Below, piece after piece: positions 41,270 through 50,009 of a stretch of DNA of 64,000 nt. Numbering within the stretch: position 1 is the stretch's first letter; each line of letters opens with the position of its first letter. Where the stretch lies: positions 1 through 64,000 of the forward strand of contig NZ_QSFA01000014.1 of assembly GCF_003467125.1 (NCBI RefSeq), given 5' to 3'. The DNA comes from Megasphaera sp. AM44-1BH. Lineage in GTDB: Bacteria > Bacillota > Negativicutes > Veillonellales > Megasphaeraceae. A model generated the notes under the pieces. It had not been told where the DNA came from. It saw only the letters and a program-made list of their open reading frames with translations, and did no database searches. The translations under genes and the position numbers were made by a program.

Positions 41270-41398
41270 CGCGCGGGCCAGTTCCCGGGACCGGGCTTGA
41301 GCGGGGGAGTCTCCAAACTCCCCGCTCTTCCCGTCTGGGACTGGCTGCCAATTTTGAGGGTGTCAGTGTCAATACTATATATATACCAATGTTGACAC
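41270..41398. repeat. GC-rich palindromic repeat with variable hairpin, copy 2
   Basis: The 93-bp unit (41270-41362) is identical to copy 1; the adjoining hairpin arms are changed to GTGTCAA (41366-41372) and TTGACAC (41392-41398) with pairing preserved. Confidence 0.8.
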
Positions 41399-41895
41399 CC
41401 TTTTTGACACCCTGTTCTTGCTTCCTATTAGAATCGCATTTTTCTTCCTGTTTATATTGTAAAAATAGTTCTACGAAACGTTTATACGACAAAATATATC
41501 ATTATGTATTATTTAATCCAACTAATCCACTAAAGAAATTTATCATGTTATTATAGCAAGGCACCACCACTCTGCCCCATGTCTCGAAAAAGTCAGCCCT
41601 GCTGCATCATCACTCCGCCTATGATAATACAGCATAATTTCTCTCTTCCCGGTATTTTTTATTTATGTAATTACATTAACATAATTATAACATGTAAAAC
41701 GGAATATGTCAAAACATACAGTTAGTAATTGATGTATTCCCGAGTTTGCCACTTAAAAAGAAAAGAAAGAGTTCCTGAAGCGCATGGATGAGCGGTTTCA
41801 AGAACTCGTTCTTTTTAATTTTTTGAAGGTACCTAACCCTCGTATTCGTATTGTTTTAACAATCCAGGCAAAGAATGTGCATGAAAATCTCCTGA
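41399..41895. other. AT-rich intergenic stretch without genes
   Basis: About 500 bases with no supportable gene on either strand. Together with 40341-41398 it forms a gene-poor zone of about 1.5 kb. Confidence 0.5.
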
Positions 41896-41952
41896 AAAAA
41901 ACGCCAACTCCTATGCTTATTTCATTCATACTATAAGCATAAAAGTTGGCGG
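41896..41952 (-). terminator. terminator of the hemerythrin gene
   Basis: Minus strand GCCAACTTTTATGCTTAT pairs with ATAAGCATAGGAGTTGGC, followed by seven T. Confidence 0.85.
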
Positions 41953-42032
41953 TTTTATCGTTTTGTCTCTTCTCTTCAGTCCAGCCCCTTTTCATTTGTC
42001 GGGGCTGGCACTTCCTGATGGCTCGGTTCGTT

Positions 42033-42737
42033 TTAGTTGGCGGCCTGTTCTGCGTATTCCGGGAAGACGATGGAATTTTCCTTGAAGATATGGACAAACA
42101 CATCGTTTATAAATTCTTCCAACAACTGATAGGTCCGCTTAAAAGTGGCACAGGCATCAGCCGGCACGGTAAAATGATCGGTCAATTCTTCGATTTCCTT
42201 GATGATATTCCCGGCTGCCGTATGATCGTCTTCCAGGTTCTGAACCAAAGTCAGGATGTCCTGACCGGGCTGGGGATATTTCCGCATCAGCGGAAACACC
42301 AATTTTTCTTCCCGGGCAAAATGTTCTTCCAAATCCGTTTTCAACGTCCCGTACAGATGATGGAGCCGGGTGAGCAGTTCTCCGTGGTGGGTATAATGGA
42401 CCAGAAGAATCTTGTTCAGGTCCCCTTCGATTTCTGCCATGTAATTCCGTTCACTGACATGGTGCGTCGCTTCCAGGTCCTGGAGCATGTCCGGAATGGA
42501 AAGACTTTTAAACCGTTCCAGCGATTCCTGCTGGCTGCCGGTCTTAGTACGGTGTTTGGCAAGGTAATCATTCAGACCGGCTACCACTTTTTCTGCATCC
42601 AGATTGGTTCCCTTTACCGCTTCTTCCAGGGGAATTCCCCCGCCACAGCAGTAATCCAGGTGCAGTTCATTGAAAAAGGGAATAGACTGGGGATAATCCC
42701 GTACCACTTCGGCCAACGTATTTTTTATTGTAATCAT
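42033..42737 (-). CDS. iron-sulfur cluster repair di-iron protein (RIC/YtfE/ScdA)
   Basis: 234 aa. N-terminal DUF542 (FNELHLDYCCGGGIPLEEA, residues 22-40) and a hemerythrin domain whose iron ligands are in ATHHVSERNY, VHYTHHGELL, HFAREEKLVFP, EDDHTAAG and VFVHIFKENSIVFP. It restores iron-sulfur clusters damaged by nitric oxide or oxidants. Monocistronic with its own terminator. Confidence 0.93.
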   Translation of the reverse strand: MITIKNTLAEVVRDYPQSIPFFNELHLDYCCGGGIPLEEAVKGTNLDAEKVVAGLNDYLAKHRTKTGSQQESLERFKSLSIPDMLQDLEATHHVSERNYMAEIEGDLNKILLVHYTHHGELLTRLHHLYGTLKTDLEEHFAREEKLVFPLMRKYPQPGQDILTLVQNLEDDHTAAGNIIKEIEELTDHFTVPADACATFKRTYQLLEEFINDVFVHIFKENSIVFPEYAEQAAN

Positions 42738-42885
42738 AAGACATTCCTCCTAGTTCGTTTGATGGCCTAAGTGTACTGAATTTTCCGGAATAAATCCGTT
42801 GTAATAGCAACGTCAATGCAAATAAAGCGAAAAATCAAATAAATTCCATAAAAGAATCAGAAAATATCCAGCTGTAAAGCACATG

Positions 42886-42990
42886 GAGCTGTAACAAAAT
42901 GACTAAAAACTCATCTTGCTACAGCCCCTAAAAAAATGGGCTCAGATAACTGAGTCCATTTTTTCGATGAGGCTATTATGTTACAGCCTC
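42886..42990. repeat. three-hairpin miniature element
   Basis: Outer ends GAGCTGTAACAAAATGA and GAGGCTGTAACATAATAG (inverted) enclose TCATCTTGCTACAGCCCC and a 14-bp terminator-like stem (42931-42944 with 42951-42964). It resembles a MITE or IS-end relic and probably also terminates the glycerate kinase gene. Confidence 0.55.
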
Positions 42991-43025
42991 TTTTGTATGC
43001 TTATCATTTCTTTACAGGTTCCTTA

Positions 43026-44171
43026 TCAGCCGACGGCACGGATGAGGTTGAAGACCTGCTGGGCCGTATTAGTCATGTTGCGCAGGGCCGTTTCTTTATT
43101 CATAGCTTCTTCCAGCGGCATGGCTTTATCGACGATAGAAAAGAAGGCATCGATACCCTGCCGGTTACATTCGACTGCATCCGCCGTCGTGCATCCTGCC
43201 AGGGCAATGACTTTGGCACCGTACTGTTTGGCCAGTTTCGCCACGCCAATGGGGGCCTTGCCCATGGCCGTCTGAGCATCGAGGCGTCCTTCGCCGGTGA
43301 TGACATAATCAGCATCTTTAACGGCATCGGCCAGGCGGATCGAATCGAGGACAATCTGGATTCCTGAGCGCAGGCGCCCGTGCAGATAGACCAGGAAGGC
43401 AAAGCCCATGCCACCAGCCGCACCAGCCCCAGCTGTCTGGCTGTAGTCATAGCCGGTATACTGCCGGGTGACAGCGGCAAAGGATCGGCTGGCATCATCC
43501 AGGACTTTGACATCCTGTAGCGATGCCCCTTTCTGGGGCCCGAAGATATGAGCAGCGCCCCAATTCCCAAACAGAGGATTAGTCACGTCACAGGCGACAT
43601 CGAAGGTACAATCTTTCAGTGCCGGCAGTACCTGGGTATCATCGACAGATGCGATACGCCCTACTTCCTGTCCGCCTGTGCCGACTGGCCGTCCTTTATC
43701 ATCGCGGAAAATGTAACCGAGGGCCTGAAGCATACCGACGCCGCAGTCACTGGTCGAGCTGCCACCCAGCCCGATGATGAAATGGCGGATGCCCGCTTTT
43801 ATAGCCTGTGCCATGACCTGCCCGACACCGTACGTTGTCGTATGCAGGGGATTGCGCTGTTCAGACGGTACCAGGCCCAATCCGGCAGCCCCGGCCATTT
43901 CAATGACAGCCGCTCCCATGTCTGGCAGATATCCATAAGGACAGGATACGGTTCCCCCCAAAGGACCCCGGACATCAACATAGCGGAGTTGTCCGCCCAG
44001 TCCATCGACGAGGGCCTCAACGGTTCCTTCCCCACCGTCAGCCAGGGGCTTGACGATGACCTGGACGGGATGACCGCCATAAGCTTTGCGGATACCGGCT
44101 TCAATGGCCCGGCCGGCTTCAACAGAAGTCAGACTATTTTTCAAGGAATCAATGGCTACGACGACTTTCAT
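43026..44171 (-). CDS. glxK: glycerate 2-kinase, GlxK type
   Basis: 381 aa of the type I glycerate kinase family (DSLKNSLTSVEAGRAIEAG at the start, PLADGGEGTVEALVDG, IIGLGGSSTSDCGVGML, ITGEGRLDAQT). It phosphorylates glycerate to 2-phosphoglycerate. Monocistronic; AGGAGAGAGTATC precedes the ATG. Confidence 0.94.
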   Translation of the reverse strand: MKVVVAIDSLKNSLTSVEAGRAIEAGIRKAYGGHPVQVIVKPLADGGEGTVEALVDGLGGQLRYVDVRGPLGGTVSCPYGYLPDMGAAVIEMAGAAGLGLVPSEQRNPLHTTTYGVGQVMAQAIKAGIRHFIIGLGGSSTSDCGVGMLQALGYIFRDDKGRPVGTGGQEVGRIASVDDTQVLPALKDCTFDVACDVTNPLFGNWGAAHIFGPQKGASLQDVKVLDDASRSFAAVTRQYTGYDYSQTAGAGAAGGMGFAFLVYLHGRLRSGIQIVLDSIRLADAVKDADYVITGEGRLDAQTAMGKAPIGVAKLAKQYGAKVIALAGCTTADAVECNRQGIDAFFSIVDKAMPLEEAMNKETALRNMTNTAQQVFNLIRAVG

Positions 44172-44364
44172 GATACTCTCTCCTCTATGTGCGAACTCGT
44201 AAGACTTATTTCTCTGTGCTTATAGTTTGGCAAATTTCCACGGCTGCAGTGTTCTTCTTCGCCAGACGGCAATGGCCTCGACCGGATTGACAATCTGCCG
44301 GGTTAATTCATCGATAATGCGTACTTTCACCTAACGTCACCTCATTCTCCTCATGAAAATTGCC
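44172..44364. other. intergenic region with a possible 36-codon scrap
   Basis: A minus-strand GTG frame at 44220-44330 (VKVRIIDELTRQIVNPVEAI and on) follows GAGGTGA but has no recognised relatives. It may be the remnant of a lost gene. Confidence 0.25.
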
Positions 44365-45144
44365 TCACGACAAAGCCACGTCCAAAGCCATCATCAACGT
44401 AAAGCCCAAAGCAAAGGACAAGACGCCGATGTCGGAGTGTTCACCGGCTGACATTTCCGGAATGAGCTCTTCAACGACGACGTAGCACATAGCCCCGGCT
44501 GCCAGACTGAGGAGATACGGCAGGACGGGCACGATGAAAGCCGTCAGGGCGATGGTCAGGGCAGCCCCGACAGGCTCGACGATTCCCGACAAGACTCCTC
44601 CGAGAAAGGCCTTATGCCGGCCCACACCGGCGGCCTTGAGAGGCAGGGAAATGATGGCCCCTTCGGGCAGGTTCTGCAAGGCGATCCCCAGGGACAAGGC
44701 CAGTGCCCCGGCAGCGCTGATGCCTGTCTGACCGGTCAGGAGACCGGCATAGACGACGCCGATGGCCATGCCTTCAGGGATATTATGCAGCGTCACGGCC
44801 AGGACGAGCATGGTTGTACGCTGTAAATGGCTGTGCGGCCCTTCGGCCTTCTCGCTGTACATATGCAGGTGCGGCACCAGCCGGTCCAGAGCCAGGAGCA
44901 GGAAGATACCCAGCCAGAACCCGGTCACAGCCGGTACGAAGGCGAATTTCCCTAACGGTGCCGATTCTTCCATTGCCGGAATCAGGAGACTCCAAACCGA
45001 AGCGGCAATCATGACCCCTGACGCAAAACCCGTCAGCCCCCGCTGAACCTGACGGTCCAGTTCCTGTTTCATGGCATAGACACAGGCCGCTCCTAAAGAC
45101 GTACCTGCGAAGGGAATCAGGATTCCCAGTATAAACTGTTCCAT
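44365..45144 (-). CDS. ZIP-family metal transporter
   Basis: 259 aa integral membrane protein with about eight hydrophobic segments. Metal-binding motifs LHNIPEGMAIG and LQNLPEGAIISLPL are on the fourth and fifth helices; a His-rich loop HLHMYSEKAEGPHSHL precedes them. GufA/ZupT-like, probably importing zinc or another divalent metal. Monocistronic. Confidence 0.92.
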   Translation of the reverse strand: MEQFILGILIPFAGTSLGAACVYAMKQELDRQVQRGLTGFASGVMIAASVWSLLIPAMEESAPLGKFAFVPAVTGFWLGIFLLLALDRLVPHLHMYSEKAEGPHSHLQRTTMLVLAVTLHNIPEGMAIGVVYAGLLTGQTGISAAGALALSLGIALQNLPEGAIISLPLKAAGVGRHKAFLGGVLSGIVEPVGAALTIALTAFIVPVLPYLLSLAAGAMCYVVVEELIPEMSAGEHSDIGVLSFALGFTLMMALDVALS

Positions 45145-45335
45145 AGAAACATCTCCCTTCTCATATATTTCGGTTTGATATTTTCTATCGTAATAAGTCT
45201 ATTATATACAAAAAAGAGCTGCCCCTGCAAGACAGCTGATAGTTTAACACCTGTAATTGGAAACTTTTCTATTCCCTTCTTTTTGAACCTGTCGGAATTT
45301 CCAGGATGCTTCTTTAACTTCATTGAGCGTCCCTC

Positions 45336-45390
45336 TTGTTTTTTTTACTAATTTTGTTATACTTATAATATAGGTATTACATGTATTACA
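45336..45390 (+). promoter_or_regulatory. promoter and operator of the toxin-antitoxin genes
   Basis: TTGTTT (45336-45341) and TATACT (45358-45363), 16-bp spacer, followed by GTATTACATGTATTACA (45374-45390), a repeated TATTACA pair overlapping a TACATGTA palindrome, suited to a ribbon-helix-helix repressor. Confidence 0.55.
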
Positions 45391-45411
45391 AAAAAAAGGG
45401 GGGGCATCCTT

Positions 45412-45636
45412 ATGAGTACGATTTCTCTTAGAGTCAGTGATGAGGAAAACAAACTAATCCAGAACTATGTGTCGGCTAACAATCTGAATCTTTCTTCTTT
45501 TATCCGCAATCTTGTACTGGATAAGATTGAAGAAGACATGAAACTGGATGAAGACCGGATTCTTCGGGCCCGTGCATTAATGGAAAAAGAAAAAATCTAT
45601 GATCACACGGAGGTCTGGAAGGAGCTTGGGATTTAG
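45412..45636 (+). CDS. RelB/DinJ-like ribbon-helix-helix antitoxin
   Basis: 74 aa: N-terminal ribbon-helix-helix (TISLRVSDEENKLIQNYVS and LSSFIRNLVLDKIEED) and a C-terminal toxin-binding tail. It is immediately followed by the toxin gene with no gap. RBS AAGGGGGGG. A decayed copy lies at 40196-40340. Confidence 0.88.
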   Translation: MSTISLRVSDEENKLIQNYVSANNLNLSSFIRNLVLDKIEEDMKLDEDRILRARALMEKEKIYDHTEVWKELGI

Positions 45637-45900
45637 ATGTATCAGGTAAAATTCTCCGAACATGCCGTAAAGGAACTAAAGAAGCTGGATAAGCCAACGG
45701 CCCGGGTTATCAAGAACTGGATCATAAAAAACTTAGTGGATACTACGGATCCACGTCAGCACGGTAAGCCCCTTACAGGGAATCTGAAAGGAATATGGCG
45801 GTACCGGGTCGGGGATTACCGACTTTTTGCGGAAATCCAGGAGGATGTGCTGATTGTGTTTCTTTTTGAAATTGACCACCGGCGAGAAATTTACAGGTGA
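45637..45900 (+). CDS. RelE/ParE-family toxin
   Basis: 87 aa: VKFSEHAVKELKKLDK, the KPLTGNLKGIWRYRVGDYRL core, and VFLFEIDHRREIY, all typical of RelE-type mRNA interferases. Starts directly after the antitoxin stop. Complete in length. Confidence 0.9.
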   Translation: MYQVKFSEHAVKELKKLDKPTARVIKNWIIKNLVDTTDPRQHGKPLTGNLKGIWRYRVGDYRLFAEIQEDVLIVFLFEIDHRREIYR

Positions 45901-46059
45901 TGGAAGCAGAATCCCAAAATAAAATTGTTTTTCCTTATTCTACTCGGATTAATCAGTAATAACAAATGCTTATAGCATATGACTTTTCATTTATTTGATG
46001 AATCACAAAAAGAGCTGCCCCTGCAAGACAGCTCTTTTTGTAGTTCATCAGATATAGTT

Positions 46060-46881
46060 TTACCGGATGATGGTAATCCGGTCCGTTGTCCGCTGGGGTG
46101 TCCGCTGGTAGGAAATATCCGGGATTCCCAGCGCCATCAGGAAACTCAGTTTGCATCCCTGGGGAATCTGGAACTGCGCTTCGATTTCAGGAAATTCCCG
46201 GGCCAGTGCTACGGCAATACCGTCCCAGACCGTACCCAGTCCCAGACTGGCGGCATAGAGCTCCAAGTACGATAAGGCAATGACGGGGTCTACGGTCTGG
46301 CAGACCGACGCAGCCGTTTTAGTATCAACCGAAGCAGCCACTAAGGCCGGCGCTCCCCGGTACACCAGGTCTTTTCCCACTTTACTGCTTGCTTCTGCCA
46401 TTTCTTTTATGATAAAAAGGGGCGAATCGGCACGGACAGTCTTCAGGCAATCGTATGTAATCTGCCGGATTTCATCCATTTTCCTGCGCGTCGCTACCAG
46501 CGAAAGATGAACCGACGGTGCATTGACCCCTGTCGGCGCATACGCCAGCATTTCCGTAAGTTTATCCAGCTGTTCCTGTGACAGATCCGCTTCTTTGTAA
46601 TCCCGGATACTGCGCCGTGATTTTATCAGCTTTAACAGTTCTTCACTATTCCCATAGGATACGGCGCCGCATTTTTCCGGCTTCAGCCCGCCAAAAGACA
46701 GGGCACCTTTTGGACAGACGAGCATACAATGCTGACAGGCCAGACACCGCTGTTCGCCTTCAGGCAGATATCGGGGAATCTTTTCTTCGTCAAATTCCAG
46801 ACAAGCGGCTACGCAGTCCCGGATACACAAACCACAATGAATGCATTTTTCTTTTTCTACGGTAATCGTACGCTGAAGCAT
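46060..46881 (-). CDS. ferredoxin-nitroreductase fusion
   Basis: 273 aa. Two 4Fe-4S motifs (CIHCGLCIRDC and CLACQHCMLVC, residues 13-57) precede a flavin nitroreductase domain (SRRSIRDYKE, YAPTGVNAPS, LGLGTVWDGI). The ferredoxin part would feed electrons to the FMN. Third gene of the ars operon, 21 bases after arsM; possible roles include reduction of nitroaromatic or pentavalent arsenicals, but this is inference. Confidence 0.9.
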   Translation of the reverse strand: MLQRTITVEKEKCIHCGLCIRDCVAACLEFDEEKIPRYLPEGEQRCLACQHCMLVCPKGALSFGGLKPEKCGAVSYGNSEELLKLIKSRRSIRDYKEADLSQEQLDKLTEMLAYAPTGVNAPSVHLSLVATRRKMDEIRQITYDCLKTVRADSPLFIIKEMAEASSKVGKDLVYRGAPALVAASVDTKTAASVCQTVDPVIALSYLELYAASLGLGTVWDGIAVALAREFPEIEAQFQIPQGCKLSFLMALGIPDISYQRTPQRTTDRITIIR

Positions 46882-46902
46882 ATATATTCTACTCCTCTCT
46901 CA

Positions 46903-47943
46903 TTAGCAGCAACAGCCACTTTCTCCATCATCGCCTGCCACAGGGGTCATGCCGAAGGGGCCGAAATGGACAGACCGGTCACCATAGACCGTAAAGGCCG
47001 GGGCGTACCTCGTTTCCGAAAGCATGGATGCCAGATTGCCACTGACCAGCATGGGCTTTCCTGTCACAAAGTGGTTGTTCATATCGAAATCAAAAGCATG
47101 GGGATGTCCGGGGACGGTGCCACGGTATACGGCTACCTGTCCATAATCTTCGCAGGCATCTTCCAGATCGGCCAGTTTAAATACCCGGACTGTCCGTTCT
47201 GAAAAATGGGCAAAGCCGACTTTTTCTTCGATTGCTTCATTTCCCAGGTCAAAATTGCGGATAGACATGTAAACGAAATCCATAAATCCCGCTTTATTCA
47301 GCATGCGGCGGAAATCTTCAAAATACATGGCACCGCTGATGCATTCACCGTGCAGCACCGGATCGGCGTAAAGTTCATCGGGAATGCGGCGGTCTGTAAA
47401 GACGTCGGAAAAGTACAGTTCACCACCCGGTTTGAGGACACGCCAGATTTCATTGAATACATTCTGCTTATAAGGTGACAAATTAATGACGCAGTTGGAA
47501 ATAACCACATCGATAGAATTATCGGCAATTCCCAGGGATTGTAAATCTTCAATGTATCCCTTTTTGAAGGTTACATTTGATGCCTTGTAACCAAAGCGCT
47601 TGTACTGTTCTTCTTCATGGCGCAGGGCAATATCGAGCTGTTCCTGAGTCATATCGACGCCGATAACATGGCCCTTTTCACCAACCAGCTTACTGGCCAC
47701 GTAGACATCACGACCCGTACCGCACCCCAGATCCAGCACAGTCATGCCATCCAGCAGAGGGGGAATCGGCGAGCCGCATCCATAATAATGGGTTACAATT
47801 TCATCATCGATAAGGCTCAGCGCTTCCCGCACTTCTTTAGGCAGTCCTGCGGAAGAACAGCAGCAGGCCTTTGTCTTGAGGTCTTTCGTTCCATCCAGCA
47901 CTTTGCCATAATATTCTTTGACTTGTTCTACGATTTCATTCAT
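46903..47943 (-). CDS. arsM: arsenite S-adenosylmethionine methyltransferase
   Basis: 346 aa. SAM motif VLDLGCGTGRDVYVASKLVG and the arsenic-binding Cys in THYYGCGSP, VISNCVINLSP and LHGECISGAMYF; extra Cys in KACCCSS and at the C-terminal CCC. It methylates As(III) to volatile or less toxic forms. Preceded by arsR with a 15-bp gap. Confidence 0.95.
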   Translation of the reverse strand: MNEIVEQVKEYYGKVLDGTKDLKTKACCCSSAGLPKEVREALSLIDDEIVTHYYGCGSPIPPLLDGMTVLDLGCGTGRDVYVASKLVGEKGHVIGVDMTQEQLDIALRHEEEQYKRFGYKASNVTFKKGYIEDLQSLGIADNSIDVVISNCVINLSPYKQNVFNEIWRVLKPGGELYFSDVFTDRRIPDELYADPVLHGECISGAMYFEDFRRMLNKAGFMDFVYMSIRNFDLGNEAIEEKVGFAHFSERTVRVFKLADLEDACEDYGQVAVYRGTVPGHPHAFDFDMNNHFVTGKPMLVSGNLASMLSETRYAPAFTVYGDRSVHFGPFGMTPVAGDDGESGCCC

Positions 47944-47958
47944 AATATATTCCTCCTG

Positions 47959-48267
47959 TCAGCATCCATCACAAGGTGTCTGCCCTGCCCGCTTTTCCCG
48001 TTGGACGAGTTCCTGGAAAAACGAAGCCAGACAGCGGATGTAGTCTTCATTGAGAGCATAATAATGCCACCGGCCTTCTTTGCGGTCCCGGACCAGATGA
48101 CAGTCACAGAGGACATGCATATGATGGGACAGCGTCGGCTGGGTAATCTCAAAACGTTCCAGAATATGGCAGGCACACTGTTCCCCATCAGCCAGCATGG
48201 CAATGATCTGCAGCCGGACAGGGCTGCTGAGAGCTTTATTGATGTTTGCAATCTCCATCATATTCAT
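47959..48267 (-). CDS. arsR: ArsR/SmtB-family repressor
   Basis: 102 aa winged helix: SSPVRLQIIAMLADGEQCACHILERF with an As(III)-type Cys pair, TQPTLSHHMHVL recognition helix, and a Cys-containing tail PCDGC. GGAGGCG fixes the start at 48267. Represses itself, arsM and the nitroreductase. Confidence 0.93.
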   Translation of the reverse strand: MNMMEIANINKALSSPVRLQIIAMLADGEQCACHILERFEITQPTLSHHMHVLCDCHLVRDRKEGRWHYYALNEDYIRCLASFFQELVQREKRAGQTPCDGC

Positions 48268-48279
48268 AGAAACGCCTCC

Positions 48280-48336
48280 ATTACATAGATACTCGTCTAT
48301 GTAATGGATTGTACCACTTATATAGACAGTCGTCAA
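48280..48336 (-). promoter_or_regulatory. ars promoter and ArsR operator
   Basis: Minus strand TTGACG (48331-48336), 17-bp spacer, TACAAT (48308-48313). Directly downstream is a perfect palindrome: ATTACATAGA (48280-48289) and TCTATGTAAT (48296-48305) with a 6-bp centre. Confidence 0.85.
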
Positions 48337-48440
48337 TGTTTTATGATATCGTATTAGTCAGAGCGAAACAGGGGTATAAGTCTCTATCCCTCATACCCCT
48401 TCATGTCATCCGATTCAAATCCAGTTAATCAGTATCTGAC

Positions 48441-48986
48441 CTATGCTTTTTCCTGAAAAGCATTCTTAGGCTGACCGCAAAGCGGACACACATAGTCATC
48501 CCCTTCAGCATTGATATCCCCTTCGTATTCAAACCCGCATACCGGGCAGACGTACACCTTCCTGGCCTTGACAGGCTGATTTTCCTGAGGATATCTGGCG
48601 AGGATTTCTGCCATCATGACACCGTGGTGGCCTTCCTGTCTGGCAAAAACTTCCATTTCATCAGCTGCTTCATTAAATCCGGCGGCCCGGACCTGGTCCG
48701 CTATGGCTCTGACCTGTCCTTCCCCATTCGTTTCTGCCTTCTGCAAAGTCCGCACGAGCCCCCAGAAATCTTGTGGATATTTACCATTTAATGTTGCATA
48801 AAACCCAGCATGAACAGCTTCCTGATTGGCTGCTTCTATAAAAATATCCACCAAATCATCGTACCCCTGTTCCTTTGCCATCCGTGCCAAAGCGTAGTAC
48901 ATCATCGTCCCATTGGCTTCAGCCTGCATGATATTCTTTACTACTTTTTCCAGTTCCGTGCCTTTTGTCTGTCCATAAATGCTCAT
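48441..48986 (-). CDS. rubrerythrin
   Basis: 181 aa: ferritin-like di-iron domain (QAEANGTMMYYALAR, EAANQEAVHAGFY, ARQEGHHGVMM) and a C-terminal rubredoxin site (VCPVCGFEYEG ... VCPLCGQPK). Detoxifies hydrogen peroxide in anaerobes. An AT-rich operator copy lies upstream. Confidence 0.94.
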   Translation of the reverse strand: MSIYGQTKGTELEKVVKNIMQAEANGTMMYYALARMAKEQGYDDLVDIFIEAANQEAVHAGFYATLNGKYPQDFWGLVRTLQKAETNGEGQVRAIADQVRAAGFNEAADEMEVFARQEGHHGVMMAEILARYPQENQPVKARKVYVCPVCGFEYEGDINAEGDDYVCPLCGQPKNAFQEKA

Positions 48987-49050
48987 TGTCGTGTCCTCCT
49001 GTTTTAACTGCCACTCATGATAGTTGTCTACTTATATATTTATTTAACTT

Positions 49051-49070
49051 AATTATATTTTGTAAAATTA
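49051..49070. promoter_or_regulatory. OhrR-like operator upstream of rubrerythrin
   Basis: AATTATATTTTGTAAAATTA; shares the ACAAAATATAAT core (minus strand) with sites at 49385, 50582, 51374 and 52437. Confidence 0.5.
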
Positions 49071-49089
49071 AATAAGCTATAAAAAGAAA

Positions 49090-49320
49090 TCAGAGCCCCA
49101 GCAGCTCATCTAATTTAGCCTTATCAAACCCCATCACATAGGTTTTATCATCGGCGGTAACAACGGGTACCACTAAATCGCCTGACAACGCATAGCAGGC
49201 ATCGCGGTCTGCATCATTTAGTTCAATATTGTGTTCTTCAAACTCAACATTCCGGCTTTTCAGATAATTTTTTGCTTTTTCACACCATGGGCATTCACTG
49301 ATTGAATATACTTTTACCAT
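49090..49320 (-). CDS. glutaredoxin
   Basis: 76 aa, redox site SECPWCEKAKNYL (CPWC), cis-Pro in VVPVVTADD, and a GFDKAKLDELL tail. Thiol-disulfide exchange with the peroxidases and reductase encoded nearby. RBS GGAGGAAC. Confidence 0.93.
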   Translation of the reverse strand: MVKVYSISECPWCEKAKNYLKSRNVEFEEHNIELNDADRDACYALSGDLVVPVVTADDKTYVMGFDKAKLDELLGL

Positions 49321-49374
49321 GTTGGTTCCTCCTGACTCATTTCTGTAATTGTACCTGTCTCACTTACATGTTTT

Positions 49375-49420
49375 ATTATACTCGAAAATTATATTTTGTC
49401 AAATTTAATTTTTCAAAATT
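49375..49420 (-). promoter_or_regulatory. glutaredoxin promoter with embedded operator
   Basis: Minus strand TTGACA (49397-49402), 16-bp AT-rich spacer, TATAAT (49375-49380). The block 49385-49420 is almost identical to 52437-52470. Confidence 0.65.
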
Positions 49421-49431
49421 TATATATATTT

Positions 49432-49985
49432 TTATTGAGATTCTTTCAGGCAGGCAATAATCCGCCCTTCCAAAAGATTCATGGAAGCCGTCGGTTCAAA
49501 GCGATCGACGACAGAACCTTTCCGATCAATCAGGAATTTCGTAAAATTCCATTTAATATCCGGATTGTCTTTATAATTCCAATCTCTCTGCCGCAGCAGA
49601 ACGCTCATCCCCATTGCCTTGAGTCCGTTTCCAAACCCTTGGAATCCCTGCTGGGATTTCAGATAGGTGTATAGAGGCAGTTCATGTTCCCCATTGACAT
49701 CGGCCTTTTTCATGCACAAAAGGTCGTATGGTATTTCAGAGTGCAAAACTGCTGGATACCCTGATCGTCTTCAGGGGCCTGGCTGAGAAATTGGTTACAG
49801 GGAATGTCAATGATTTCCAGCCCGCATTCCTTATATTGTGTGTACAGTCGTTCCAACGCTTTGTACTGGGGTGTAAATCCACAACGCGTAGCCGTATTGA
49901 CGATCAGTAGCACTTTACCGCGAAAATCTTTCAGCGCAACCGTATTTCCCCTATTATCCTCCAGTGTATAATCATAAATTGTCAT
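49432..49985 (-). pseudogene. glutathione peroxidase with a frameshift
   Basis: The N-terminal part (49710-49985) has VNTATRCGFTPQYKALERLY and IPCNQFLSQAPEDD; the C-terminal part (49432-49720) has ADVNGEHELPLYTYLK and IKWNFTKFLIDRKG. The two frames meet near 49715-49725 after KYHTTF, where one base is gained or lost. All catalytic parts exist across the frames, so a sequencing error is possible. Confidence 0.8.
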
Positions 49986-50009
49986 AATATGGCCCCCTTT
50001 TACGATATC

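Noticed and set aside
40400..41400. Possible CRISPR array
   Set aside because: The repeats are two 93-bp units 630 bp apart and two diverged 44-bp units; there is no regular repeat-spacer series and no cas gene in the window.
41798..42103. 101-aa ORF next to the hemerythrin gene
   Set aside because: It spans the terminator hairpin and overlaps the hemerythrin 3' end; composition is not protein-like.
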